Source: Seonamhaeicola sp. S2-3 (GTDB lineage: Bacteria > Bacteroidota > Bacteroidia > Flavobacteriales > Flavobacteriaceae). Taken from it: DNA of 64,000 nt. A program made the position numbers and the translations under genes. Numbering within the stretch: position 1 is the first letter of the stretch; every line of letters starts with the position of its first letter. A model generated the notes under the pieces. That model was not told where the DNA came from. It searched no databases and was given only the letters and a program-made list of their open reading frames with translations. Positions 29,000-38,098 of this stretch are shown here, piece after piece. The DNA lies in the NCBI RefSeq assembly GCF_001971785.1, contig NZ_CP019389.1, positions 135,001 to 199,000 of the forward strand. The letters are read 5' to 3'.

Positions 29000-29501
29000 G
29001 GATCATGACCAAAAGTTGTGTGTGAATAAAGATAGTTTTAGTTTTGAAGTTTTAAAATTATTGTATTAGAACTTACCTTAGACCTATTAAAACTGTTTTT
29101 ACCTGAATTCTTAATTAACAACTTCAATTTAGTGAAACACACTAAAACTAACGAAATTCTTCATTTGTATGGGGCATGACCAATTTTTGCCTAAACACAA
29201 CAATTGGTTATGAACTGGGAAAATTCAATAATTTTACTCACAGGTAAAGCATAGGATATCCATAGGACATCCATAGGACATCTATAGGGTATCTATAGGG
29301 CATCTATAGGAGTGAGAAGTGAATAGTGAATGGTGAGTGGTGAGTGTGACCCGTCCTAAAATAGCTATACAAGTTAATAAATAAATCCTGATATAATTAT
29401 ACAAAGTTTAGTGGGTCTAGAGCAAGTTTCAATACGTTGTCTTTTTTAAGAGAACCATTTAACTATTTATACAATCTACACACAACTTTTGGACTTGATT
29501 C
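29000..29501. mobile_element. Non-autonomous element (MITE-like) related to the ISAon1-type ends
   Basis: A 502-bp segment bounded by 24-base inverted repeats matching at 21 of 24 positions: left end starting GGATCATGACCAAAAG (29000), right end read inward GAATCAAGTCCAAAAG (29501). Both resemble the left end of the adjacent insertion sequences. No transposase frame is inside. The interior holds an 11-bp tandem repeat (29251-29310), GTGA-rich sequence (29311-29348) and a hairpin (29177-29213). It could be a MITE or a remnant of a larger relative. Confidence 0.55.
29251..29310. repeat. Degenerate 11-bp tandem repeat
   Basis: Five units of ATAGGRYATCY (29251-29305) and a partial sixth, followed by a looser GTGAATGGTGAG-type repeat up to 29348. 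Non-coding. Confidence 0.85.
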
Positions 29502-29599
29502 AATTCTTTCTCTTTAGATTAACTACAATTTTTACGTAAACACAACAATTGGTTATGATTCCTGAAGATTGGTAGATAGTAGAAAATACTTAATAAAAA

Positions 29600-29632
29600 C
29601 AAAAAACCCCTACTAATTAAAGTAAGGGTTTC
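29600..29632 (-). terminator. tRNA-Arg terminator
   Basis: On the minus strand AAACCCTTACT and AGTAGGGGTTT form an imperfect stem followed by a T run, directly after the tRNA 3' end. Confidence 0.8.
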
Positions 29633-29634
29633 AG

Positions 29635-29708
29635 TGATCGCGACAGGATTCGAACCTGTGACCGTCTGCTTAGAAGGCAGATGCTCTATCCAGCTGAGCT
29701 ACGCGACC
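29635..29708 (-). tRNA. tRNA-Arg (anticodon TCT)
   Basis: A 74-base minus-strand cloverleaf: acceptor GGTCGCG/CGCGATC, anticodon loop CTTCTAA reading TCT, T-loop GTTCGAATC. It borders the insertion-sequence cluster on its right side. Confidence 0.97.
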
Positions 29709-29813
29709 ATTAAAGCGGTGCAAATATAAAATTAAACATAAATCTAACCAAAAGAATATCCATAATTTTTTAATGGATATTTTAGCCTTTAAAAAATCTA
29801 CTAAAACCAAACA

Positions 29814-29841
29814 TAAAAACCCCTGCAAATGCAAGGGTTTC
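29814..29841 (-). terminator. Terminator of the Hsp20 gene
   Basis: AAACCCCTGCA and TGCAAGGGTTT pair across a two-base loop (one mismatch). Read on the minus strand it ends in a T run, about 55 bases after the hsp20 stop. Confidence 0.8.
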
Positions 29842-29894
29842 TCTGGTTTATGTTAGAGTCGGCATAAAACCAAAGTAGAAATAATTATTTACTT

Positions 29895-30404
29895 CTACTC
29901 TATTTCAATTAACTTTTTTACTGGGTTTTCTTCTATACCTTTTTGGGTTTTTAGAAGATTAATTTTTAAAATACCATTTTTATAAGACGCTTTAATGTCT
30001 TGATCTAAGTCAACCAACTCTGGTAATCTACATGAACGTTTAAATGATTTGTAACTAAATTCCTTTCTAGAATAATTATCTTCTTCTTTAGTTTCTTCTA
30101 ATTCTTTCTTAGCACTTACATGAAGAATATCATCTTCTATAGAAACTTCAAAATCATCTTTATTAAATCCAGGAACCGCAAATTCAACATCAAAATTGTT
30201 TTCATGTTCAATTACATTCATAGCGGGTATTAAACTATCTTCTGTAAAAAAGTCGTTTTCAAAAATATCATCAAACTCATAATTTGGTGAAAATAATCGA
30301 TCACTCATAGGTGATAAAAGGTCATGTCTCCAGGGTGTAAACATCCTATTTCTCCAAGGAGTTGAAGCACGGTGTCTTCTTTTGTGTTTTGTTAATGAAG
30401 TCAT
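29895..30404 (-). CDS. Hsp20/alpha-crystallin small heat-shock protein
   Basis: A 169-residue chaperone that holds unfolded proteins. The N-terminal arm is rich in Arg, Pro and Trp (RHRASTPWRNRMFTPWRHD). The alpha-crystallin domain spans about 58-150 (NNFDVEFAVPGFNKDDFEVS; RSCRLPELVDLDQDIKASYKNGILKINL). An I-E-I motif closes the C-terminus. The arm is longer than in most bacterial relatives. Confidence 0.93.
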   Translation of the reverse strand: MTSLTKHKRRHRASTPWRNRMFTPWRHDLLSPMSDRLFSPNYEFDDIFENDFFTEDSLIPAMNVIEHENNFDVEFAVPGFNKDDFEVSIEDDILHVSAKKELEETKEEDNYSRKEFSYKSFKRSCRLPELVDLDQDIKASYKNGILKINLLKTQKGIEENPVKKLIEIE

Positions 30405-30613
30405 GATACTGTGTTTTTAAGTTAAACAAAATTTCACTTATAAAGTTTATTAAAACACATACATATATCCTATGATATTTATCATGTTTATTAACTGAAA
30501 ACAACTAATTTACACTTAATTAAAACCCGCATTTTTATTCAAATTAAAAAATAAAGCATCTCATAATAATTCATTATTTCAAAAGTTATATTTTAGCATA
30601 AATTAAATTGTTA

Positions 30614-32179
30614 ATGAGCCGCTACCTATATTTTATTTTAACCATTGTTTTTTTAACACTTTGGAGTTCTTGCCGTAAAGATTTTGAATTTTCTCCAAGT
30701 ACAGGAAGCTTAGAATTTTCTAAAGACACCATTTATTTAGATACCGTTTTTACCAATATTGGCTCTAGTACCTACAACTTAAAAGTTTACAATAGAAGCG
30801 ATAATGACATATCTATTCCAACCTTAGGTTTAGCTTTAGGCGAAAACTCTAATTACCGATTAAGTGTTGATGGTATAGCTGGTAAATTGTTTAAAAATGT
30901 AGAATTACTAGCTCATGATAGTTTATACATTTTTATTGAATCTACTATTGATATTAGCAATTTCTCTAACCCTAACGGCGAATATTTATATACAGACCAA
31001 ATTGAATTTGATGCAGGTTCTAACCTTCAAAAAGTAGAGTTAGTAACCCTTGTAAAAGATGCGATATTTATTTACCCAAATAGAGATAACACCACCAAAA
31101 TAGTTGAAACACTAACACTTAATGTTGGAGGCGAACAAATTGAAACCGAATTACAAGGCAGAGAATTACTCCCTTCTGAATTAACTATGACCAACGAAAA
31201 ACCCTATGTTATTTATGGATTTGCAGCTGTTCCTGAGGGCGAAACGCTTACTATTGATGCTGGCGCACGATTGCATTTTCATGAAAACTCTGGTTTAATT
31301 ATACAAAATAACGCATCATTACAAGTAAACGGCATGCATAGTGCAGACCAAGAATTACTAGAAAACGAAGTTATTTTTGAAGGTGATAGATTAGAACCTA
31401 ATTATTCTGAAAGTCCCGGACAATGGGGAACCATTTGGTTTTTAGACGGAAGCACCAATAATTACATTAACTACGCTACCATTAAAAATGCATTAGTAGG
31501 CATTTTATGCGATGGAAATCCTGATGCTACCACAGATAAACTAACCATTACAAATTCTCAAATTTATAACTCTAGTAACTTTGGAATTTTAGGTAGAAAC
31601 ACCTCTATTAAAGGCGAAAATGTAGTAATAAATAACTCTGGTTTATCATCTTTTGCAGGTACTTTTGGTGGTAAATATAATTTTACACACTGTACCATTG
31701 CCAATTACTGGAATGATGGATTTAGACAATTCCCCTCTGTATTATTAAATAATTTTTTGGTAGATGATGATGACAATGTTATTGTTACCAATTTAACCGA
31801 AGCCAACTTTAACAACTGCATTATTTATGGTAACGATAATCCCGAAATTCTTTTAGATGAAGTTGAAGAAGCAAGCGTAAATTTTAATTTTAAATTTACC
31901 AATTGCCTAATTAGGTTTGAAGACAATAACAATAATTTTACGGGGCCAAATTACGATTTAAATGATACCAACCATTACGAAGGTAACCTATATAATGAAG
32001 ACCCCAATTTTAAAGATACCGCTTTAAATATGCTTATAATTGGCGAGGAATCTGCTGCTATAAACCAAGGTTTAGCAACCTATGCCACCCAAGTACCTAC
32101 CGATATTTTAAATGTAAATAGAACTACGGCTCCAGACTTAGGTGCTTACCAACATATTGTGTTTCCTGAAGAAGATTAA
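30614..32179 (+). CDS. Lipoprotein with a right-handed parallel beta-helix
   Basis: The start is taken at ATG 30614; a TTG two codons upstream is the alternative. About 521 residues. A lipoprotein signal ends in LWSSC. An N-terminal beta-sandwich-like part (about 30-190: DTIYLDTVFTNIGSSTYNLKV) is followed by a beta-helix with repeated short strands and Asn ladders (TIDAGARLHFHENSGLIIQ, ITNSQIYNSSNFGILGRN). The C-terminal choice pattern ends RTTAPDLGAYQH. The family is widespread in flavobacteria. No catalytic residues were recognised; the binding target is probably a glycan or surface component. Confidence 0.82.
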   Translation: MSRYLYFILTIVFLTLWSSCRKDFEFSPSTGSLEFSKDTIYLDTVFTNIGSSTYNLKVYNRSDNDISIPTLGLALGENSNYRLSVDGIAGKLFKNVELLAHDSLYIFIESTIDISNFSNPNGEYLYTDQIEFDAGSNLQKVELVTLVKDAIFIYPNRDNTTKIVETLTLNVGGEQIETELQGRELLPSELTMTNEKPYVIYGFAAVPEGETLTIDAGARLHFHENSGLIIQNNASLQVNGMHSADQELLENEVIFEGDRLEPNYSESPGQWGTIWFLDGSTNNYINYATIKNALVGILCDGNPDATTDKLTITNSQIYNSSNFGILGRNTSIKGENVVINNSGLSSFAGTFGGKYNFTHCTIANYWNDGFRQFPSVLLNNFLVDDDDNVIVTNLTEANFNNCIIYGNDNPEILLDEVEEASVNFNFKFTNCLIRFEDNNNNFTGPNYDLNDTNHYEGNLYNEDPNFKDTALNMLIIGEESAAINQGLATYATQVPTDILNVNRTTAPDLGAYQHIVFPEED

Positions 32180-32350
32180 TTTTTCTACAAAAAATACTTA
32201 AACAAGAACTACATATAATTTATTTAGTTTAAAACTTGTTTATAAGTTAGGTACAAACACATATTTACTTTAGTAAGAAAATTCTAACTTCGCTTGTCTG
32301 AGAATTTAAATTATTGAAACAGATTCATTCTGAAGGTTACCACCAAGTTT

Positions 32351-33817
32351 ATGAAACGAACTAGAGCAATAAATATGAGTGAAATTGAAAAAATAATATC
32401 TGATTTGCTACCTGATAAATACCAACGAAGAAACTATCTTGAGATTCTTTGCGAAATTATCAGTCATGCGGATTCGTTTGGTTCTGAAAAGTGGGGATTG
32501 AGCGTAAAAAGAGACCGAATACGGTTAAAGATTGGAAGTTTAATAACAACAACGATTCACGAAGATTCAATTTGGATTGCTTTAGATAAGGAACTATTAA
32601 AAGACAATACAACCGAGATTAATAACATGTTAGAATCTGATTGGGATTCTGGAGATTGGGCAGAATATTCAGCGGTAAAAACACGAAATTATTTTTATCG
32701 AGACATTTCAAAAGAAAAATGGGAAAAAATTAAACATCTCCATTTTGGCACAATTGAAAAAGCATCAAAAAAATATGTACAGTTAAGAACAGATAGTCAA
32801 AAAGACACTTCGTTTGAAATGCTCAATTATTTAAGGGAAAATATTTCACCATCATTGCCTTTTCCCGAATATAAAGAGACTGAAATTTCTGGCGATTCAT
32901 CATTTAATAGCAATGGTTATTGGATTTTCTTTTGCAATCCAAAATATTGGCAAATTGACGAATTTCTTGAAACTGACGAAATAAACTCTACGTGGAGGAT
33001 AACTGATTGGCAAAGTAAACATTTTCAAAAAGGACAATTAGCTGTTATTCGAGTAGGTTATGATTCAAGAACAAAAGACGAGTTAGCAGGAAAAGACAGA
33101 TTAAAGGCTGGAATATACGGGATTGTTGAAATTATGAGTTCAGCACAACCAATGCCTGATTCTGACGGACAATTTTGGATAAACCCTGAAAAATATGGAG
33201 AAGAACGTTTAAGAGTTAAAATTCGATATGTAAAGAAGCTTTTGGATAATCCGATACTTTTAAGCGATTTGAAAAATCTAACGGACTTTCAAAATGAAAA
33301 ACCATTGTTAAATGGTCGTCAAGCTTCTTCGTGGTCAATTGAGAAAGATACTTTTGATAAAATAATTGAAATTGCAGACAGTAATATTGAAATTGTAAGC
33401 GAAGCAACAACTTCAGAACTTAATGACTTTGTAGATTTACAAAAACTTGAAGCAAAGTATTTTAATGCAACACCAAGAGTAAAAGAAATTGTAAGTCGAA
33501 GAATTGAGCGAGGAAATATTTCAAAAGCAGTTAAAAAAGCAAATAACTACGAATGTCAGATTTGTAAAGCTTTAGGTAAAAACCCTCATGGATTCAAAAA
33601 ACGAAACGGAGAATTTTATATTGAGACTCATCATGTAATTCCAGTATCAGAGTTGGAGCAAGGTTCTCTTGGAACTTTAAATTTACTGACTGTTTGTGCA
33701 AATCATCATAGACAATTGCATTACGGAAACGTAAAACTGAATGAAAATAATGACAAATATTTCGAGTTTACGATTGATAATCAAAAGATTCGGATTGATA
33801 AAATGAAAAATGAATAA
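32351..33817 (+). CDS. EVE-domain HNH endonuclease, probable modification-dependent restriction enzyme
   Basis: A 488-residue protein in three parts. Residues 1-185 are of unknown type and include an NYLEILCEIISHADSFGSEKW helical stretch. Residues about 188-310 look like an EVE (PUA-like) domain: YWIFFCNPKYWQIDEFL, then HFQKGQLAVIRVG and LKAGIYGIVEI. Residues about 400-465 are an HNH nuclease: YECQICKALG (Cys402, Cys405), ETHHVIPVSE (His427, His428), LTVCANHHRQLH. EVE domains read modified bases, and EVE-HNH fusions are proposed type IV-like defence nucleases. It is a solitary gene between housekeeping genes. Its flanks carry a short inverted repeat: TTACCACC before the gene and GGCGGTAA after it. 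Target not known. Confidence 0.8.
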   Translation: MKRTRAINMSEIEKIISDLLPDKYQRRNYLEILCEIISHADSFGSEKWGLSVKRDRIRLKIGSLITTTIHEDSIWIALDKELLKDNTTEINNMLESDWDSGDWAEYSAVKTRNYFYRDISKEKWEKIKHLHFGTIEKASKKYVQLRTDSQKDTSFEMLNYLRENISPSLPFPEYKETEISGDSSFNSNGYWIFFCNPKYWQIDEFLETDEINSTWRITDWQSKHFQKGQLAVIRVGYDSRTKDELAGKDRLKAGIYGIVEIMSSAQPMPDSDGQFWINPEKYGEERLRVKIRYVKKLLDNPILLSDLKNLTDFQNEKPLLNGRQASSWSIEKDTFDKIIEIADSNIEIVSEATTSELNDFVDLQKLEAKYFNATPRVKEIVSRRIERGNISKAVKKANNYECQICKALGKNPHGFKKRNGEFYIETHHVIPVSELEQGSLGTLNLLTVCANHHRQLHYGNVKLNENNDKYFEFTIDNQKIRIDKMKNE

Positions 33818-33957
33818 AAACCAGGCGGTAATAATAAATATATGTAATGCGGGAGATTAGCTAAGTTTAAACTTTGAAGCATTTAAGCGGTTTGATAGTA
33901 AAGTACCTTGAAATCCCTCACTACGCATATTCTATCCAATAAACATAACTCCCAAAA

Positions 33958-35115
33958 CTACTTCATATACTTCCCCTTTTTACTACCAGCATAAATCTCA
34001 TATTTAACTAATCTAGATTCTAACTTAGCATTAAAGAGTTGTATCTTTCTGCTAGGACGTAAACCAACATGCTTTAAAGCATCTAAATTACTAGTTATAA
34101 ACCACGCATTGGTATCAGGATATTTTTGTTTAAGGGTATCACCAATATTTTTATAAAAGGCTTCCATATCTATATTTAAACGCTCTCCGTAGGGTGGGTT
34201 AAATACCATATGCAACTTTTCATCGCCTCCTTTTTGGGTTTTAAAAAAGTCTTCGTGCTTAACGGTTATAAAATCATCCAACTGTGCATTTTTTACATTG
34301 TCTTTGGCTTTATAAACGGCACTTGGAGCTTTATCGTACCCTATAATTTTATGGTGAAAATAGCGTGTTTTATTAAGTAAAGATGCTTCAATTTTTTCAA
34401 ACAAATCTACATCCCAATCTTGCCAACGTTCAAAAGCAAACTCTTTACGCATTAGGTTTGGTGGTATGTTACAGGCAATCATAGCTGCTTCTATAAGCAT
34501 GGTACCAGAACCACACATGGGGTCCATAAAATCACATTGTCCGTCCCAACCAGATAGCATAATCATACCTGCAGCCAACACCTCATTAATAGGTGCAATA
34601 TTGGTTGCGGTTTTATAACCTCGCTTGTGCAATGAATCTCCCGAAGTATCTAAAGACACCGTACACTGATTTCGGTCTATATGTATATTTATTTTTAAAT
34701 CGGGGAATTTTAAATCTACATTGGGGCGTTGGCCTGTGTTATCTCTAAATCTATCAACAATGGCATCTTTTGTTTTTAAAGCAATGTATAGTGAATGTTT
34801 AAATAAATGCGAGTGTATAGTAGCATCTACAGCCAAAGAACCCGTTGGTTTTAAATAATCTTCCCAAGACATTTTGTATATGTTGTTGTACAAATCTTGC
34901 TCATTATTCACCTTAAACGTATGGATAGGTTTTAAAATTTTAATGGCCGTACGCAACCCTAAATTGGCTTTATACATAAACCCCTTATCTCCTACAAAAC
35001 TCACATTTCTAACGCCTTTTTTAATGTTTTGTGCGCCTAATTGGGTAAGTTCTTTTGCCAATAAATCTTCAAAACCAAATAAGGTTTTGGCCACCATTTT
35101 GAAATTTTCATCCAT
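33958..35115 (-). CDS. THUMP-domain rRNA methyltransferase, RlmL-like
   Basis: A 385-residue SAM-dependent N2-guanine methyltransferase. The THUMP domain occupies about residues 50-155. The Rossmann methyltransferase has FMDPMCGSGTMLIEAAMIA (about 215-233) and catalytic MVFNPPYGERL. It matches the N-terminal half of E. coli RlmL, which methylates 23S G2445. The C-terminal RlmK half is absent, as is usual outside Gammaproteobacteria. Confidence 0.9.
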   Translation of the reverse strand: MDENFKMVAKTLFGFEDLLAKELTQLGAQNIKKGVRNVSFVGDKGFMYKANLGLRTAIKILKPIHTFKVNNEQDLYNNIYKMSWEDYLKPTGSLAVDATIHSHLFKHSLYIALKTKDAIVDRFRDNTGQRPNVDLKFPDLKINIHIDRNQCTVSLDTSGDSLHKRGYKTATNIAPINEVLAAGMIMLSGWDGQCDFMDPMCGSGTMLIEAAMIACNIPPNLMRKEFAFERWQDWDVDLFEKIEASLLNKTRYFHHKIIGYDKAPSAVYKAKDNVKNAQLDDFITVKHEDFFKTQKGGDEKLHMVFNPPYGERLNIDMEAFYKNIGDTLKQKYPDTNAWFITSNLDALKHVGLRPSRKIQLFNAKLESRLVKYEIYAGSKKGKYMK

Positions 35116-35338
35116 TTTTTGCTACTACTTAATTGGTTTGCTTTAATAGGTTGCAAAAATAGCGTAATTTTGATTAATATTTGGATAAGTGAAATTGGGT
35201 TAAGGAATTAAAGTGGCATCCTTTTGTTTACAAAAGACATGACAAAATATTTATTTTCATGAGTTAATGATATAAATTATTAAACCACAAATAAAAGCCT
35301 AACCACACCATATTGTGGTAACCCCATAAAAATGATTA

Positions 35339-36070
35339 ATGACAACAGATACAACTACTTGGTTTTCTTCTTGGTTTGATACGCCATATTACCATATTTT
35401 ATATAAAGATAGAAATGACACCGAGGCGCATGCGTTTATGGCTAAACTTACTAACTATTTAAATATTCCAGAAAATGGTACTATTTTAGATTTGGCTTGC
35501 GGACGCGGAAGACATGCGCGTTATTTAAACAAAATAGGATACGATGTAACGGGTGTAGATTTAAGTGAAAACAGTATTGAATTTGCTAAAAAATTTGAAA
35601 ATCACCGCTTAAAATTTGATGTTCACAATATGTGTAAACCTTACGGCAAACAGTTTGATGCCGTTTTTAACCTATTTACCAGCTTTGGTTATTTTGATGA
35701 TGACAACGATAACCTTAATACTATTAAAGCCATTAAAGCCAATTTAAACACTTATGGTTTTGGGGTTATTGATTTTATGAATAGTGAATATGTAATTAAT
35801 AATCTAGTACCCGAAGAAGTAAAGATGGTTGATGATATAGCCTTTAATTTAAAACGTTATGTTGAAGATGGTTATGTAATTAAAGATATTGAATTTACCA
35901 TTAATGAACATTTACACCATTATCAAGAACGTGTTAGAGCTTTTACTTTAAATGATTTTGAAGATTTATTTAAAAAAGCCGATGTACATTTGCTAGATGT
36001 TTTTGGAGATTATAACTTGCATAAGTTTGATTCTAAAACCTCAGAACGATTAGTTATGATTTTTAAATAA
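35339..36070 (+). CDS. Class I SAM-dependent methyltransferase
   Basis: A 243-residue protein. Motif I is ILDLACGRGRHARYL (about 41-55), post-I is VTGVDLSENSIEFA and motif II is FDAVFNLFTSFGYF. The pattern is the Methyltransf_11/25 type. Substrate unknown. It is followed by the zinc transporter gene after 44 bases. Confidence 0.88.
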   Translation: MTTDTTTWFSSWFDTPYYHILYKDRNDTEAHAFMAKLTNYLNIPENGTILDLACGRGRHARYLNKIGYDVTGVDLSENSIEFAKKFENHRLKFDVHNMCKPYGKQFDAVFNLFTSFGYFDDDNDNLNTIKAIKANLNTYGFGVIDFMNSEYVINNLVPEEVKMVDDIAFNLKRYVEDGYVIKDIEFTINEHLHHYQERVRAFTLNDFEDLFKKADVHLLDVFGDYNLHKFDSKTSERLVMIFK

Positions 36071-36114
36071 GTCTTTAATAGGCGCTATTATATTTTTTAC
36101 TAGTATATTTTTAC

Positions 36115-36789
36115 ATGAGTGATTATCTTTTTCCTTTTCTTGCCGTAGTTATTGGTGTTATTATTGCCAGTTTTACTAAAACCAGTAAATCTTGGAATAC
36201 CAAACTACTACTCTCTTTTAGTGGTGCTTTTCTATTAGCTTTAACGCTTTTTGAATTATTACCAGAAGTGTACCACCATTTAGACTCTAAAATTACCGGA
36301 TTGTACATTATGTGCGGTATTTTGCTGCAAATTATATTAGAATTATTCTCCAAAGGTGCAGAGCATGGGCATGTACACGTACATAAAAACAAATCATTTT
36401 TCCCTTGGTTATTGTTTGTAAGTTTATGTATTCATAGCTTTTTAGAAGGTTTTGCTATACATGAGCATAACGATATGGTTTACGGCGTTTTAGTACATAA
36501 AATACCTATTGCTATTATAATTAGTATGTTTTTATTTAAAGCCAATTATAACAAATTTCAGGTTTTTATATTCTTAACAGTTTTTGCTTTTATGACGCCA
36601 TTAGGTACACTTATATCTAATACTTCTGAAATAATTACACATTACGGCCATATATTAAATGCCATTGTAATTGGTATCTTTTTTCATATTTCTACAACTA
36701 TTTTATTTGAAAGTAGCGACGGACATAAATTTAACATGTCTAAATTTATTGCCATTATTTTAGGCGTTGGAATTGCTTATTTGATATAA
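36115..36789 (+). CDS. ZIP-family metal transporter
   Basis: A 224-residue inner-membrane protein with about eight helices. The ZIP metal-site helices read HSFLEGFAIHEH (helix IV) and HKIPIAII (helix V). A cytoplasmic loop with EHGHVHVH lies between helices III and IV. ZIP proteins import zinc or other divalent cations. It lies 1.1 kb from a Zur-like gene on the opposite strand, which supports zinc as substrate. Confidence 0.9.
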   Translation: MSDYLFPFLAVVIGVIIASFTKTSKSWNTKLLLSFSGAFLLALTLFELLPEVYHHLDSKITGLYIMCGILLQIILELFSKGAEHGHVHVHKNKSFFPWLLFVSLCIHSFLEGFAIHEHNDMVYGVLVHKIPIAIIISMFLFKANYNKFQVFIFLTVFAFMTPLGTLISNTSEIITHYGHILNAIVIGIFFHISTTILFESSDGHKFNMSKFIAIILGVGIAYLI

Positions 36790-36793
36790 CTTT

Positions 36794-37222
36794 ATGTTTA
36801 GCAAAGAAGAATCAAAATTATTACGACAAGAATTTTGGACAAGTTTTGGAAAATCATTTCCAAGAAAATGGATATTGTATAATACTAAACTAAAAGGCTT
36901 TAGTTTTAAATTTCATTTTGACACAAAAAAAGCTTTGGTAGCCCTTGATTTAGAAGACGACTTAGAACACCGCATAAAATACTGGGAAAAACTTACTGCA
37001 TTAAAATCTATTTTAATTAATGATTATTTACCTGATGCTGTTTTTGATGAAGCATATATATTAGATAATTACAAAGAAATCTCTAGAATTTACGTGCCTT
37101 TAGATGCAAAAGTGTCTATTCACAACAAAAACTCATGGCAAATAGTTATGGAATTTTTCAACGAAAAAATGAGCTTGTTTGAAGCCTTTTTTGAAGAATA
37201 CAAAGAGGTTATTGAAGGCTAA
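36794..37222 (+). CDS. DUF4268 protein
   Basis: A 142-residue protein starting MFSKEESKLLRQEFWTSFGK, characteristic of DUF4268. Function unknown. It follows the ZIP gene after 4 bases and is likely co-transcribed. No signal or membrane segment. Confidence 0.85.
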   Translation: MFSKEESKLLRQEFWTSFGKSFPRKWILYNTKLKGFSFKFHFDTKKALVALDLEDDLEHRIKYWEKLTALKSILINDYLPDAVFDEAYILDNYKEISRIYVPLDAKVSIHNKNSWQIVMEFFNEKMSLFEAFFEEYKEVIEG

Positions 37223-37232
37223 TTAAACAACA

Positions 37233-37613
37233 TTAATCACAACAGGTTTCACACTTACCTTGTATTAAAATTTGAGTGGCTACAACCTCTCTATTTTGTA
37301 GTTCTGGAATAGAAACATTTATATCTAAACAATCTACCTTACCACAACTTATACATTGAAAATGTGGGTGTACATCTATATGACCAGATTTTGTACAACC
37401 ATGACACTTAGCATACCATTTTATACCATTTTTACCTAAAAAAGAATGTAAAACCCCATCATCTTCAAGTCTGTCTAAAACCCTATAAATGGTGGTTTTA
37501 TTAAACTGAGAACTCAAGCGTTTAACTAGTTCTGTTGCAGAAATAGCTCCAGAATCATTTTCAAATTCAGCCAGTAAAACCTCTAAAGACTGTGTTTTTC
37601 TAATTACTCCCAT
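37233..37613 (-). CDS. Fur-family repressor, Zur-like
   Basis: A 126-residue metal-responsive repressor. The winged helix occupies residues 1-75 (SATELVKRLSSQFNKTTIYRVLDRLEDDGVL). The dimerisation domain has metal ligands in HIDVHPHFQCISCGKVDC and a C-terminal KCETCC, which together give the two CxxC pairs of a structural zinc site. It is divergent from a cluster of zinc-linked genes, with palindromes between them. Zur is preferred to Fur or PerR on this context. Confidence 0.85.
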   Translation of the reverse strand: MGVIRKTQSLEVLLAEFENDSGAISATELVKRLSSQFNKTTIYRVLDRLEDDGVLHSFLGKNGIKWYAKCHGCTKSGHIDVHPHFQCISCGKVDCLDINVSIPELQNREVVATQILIQGKCETCCD

Positions 37614-37628
37614 ACCACAAATTTAACA

Positions 37629-37677
37629 CAACTATGTTGCAATAACAAATATATGATTATATTTGCAACTTAGTTGC
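37629..37677. promoter_or_regulatory. Promoter with two overlapping palindromes (probable Zur boxes)
   Basis: CAACTATGTTG (37629-37639) and GCAACTTAGTTGC (37665-37677) are palindromes with similar half-sites (GCAAC/GTTGC). A plus-strand promoter overlaps both: TTG (37637-37639), 18 bases, TATATTTG (37658-37665). A bound repressor would block it. The first palindrome lies 15 bases before the repressor's own start, so autoregulation is likely. Confidence 0.7.
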
Positions 37678-37693
37678 GTTAATAAACCAAATA

Positions 37694-38098
37694 ATGAAAA
37701 TTACAATTTTAAAACCAGACACCTTAGGGGCAACGGCAAGTACAATATGTTTAATTCACTGTGTAGCCACACCGTTTATTTTTTTAGCACATGTAACAAC
37801 TGGGTGTTGTAATACCAGCGTGCCTTTGTGGTGGCAATCTGTTGATTATATTTTTTTATTAATTTCGTTTTTTGCTGTTTACCGCTCTACCAAAAACACC
37901 TCTAAAAAAATTATGAAACCTGCTTTATGGGTAAGTTGGACACTACTTTTTGGGGTTATAATAAATGAAAAATTTGAGTTTATTCACATTCCTGAATACC
38001 TACATTACATGCCTGCTCTTGCCCTTATTTTGCTTCATATTTATAATCTTAAATTTTGTCAATGTAATAACAATTCATGCTGTATAAACAATGGATAA
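37694..38098 (+). CDS. MerC-domain membrane protein
   Basis: A 134-residue protein with four hydrophobic segments and the MerC-type pattern TASTICLIHCVATPFIF followed by a Cys-rich loop (TTGCCNTS). The C-terminus is Cys-rich (CQCNNNSCCINN). MerC proteins move mercury or other thiophilic metals inward. Here it is first gene of a probably Zur-controlled operon, so zinc is plausible. It overlaps the next gene by 8 bases. Confidence 0.82.
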   Translation: MKITILKPDTLGATASTICLIHCVATPFIFLAHVTTGCCNTSVPLWWQSVDYIFLLISFFAVYRSTKNTSKKIMKPALWVSWTLLFGVIINEKFEFIHIPEYLHYMPALALILLHIYNLKFCQCNNNSCCINNG

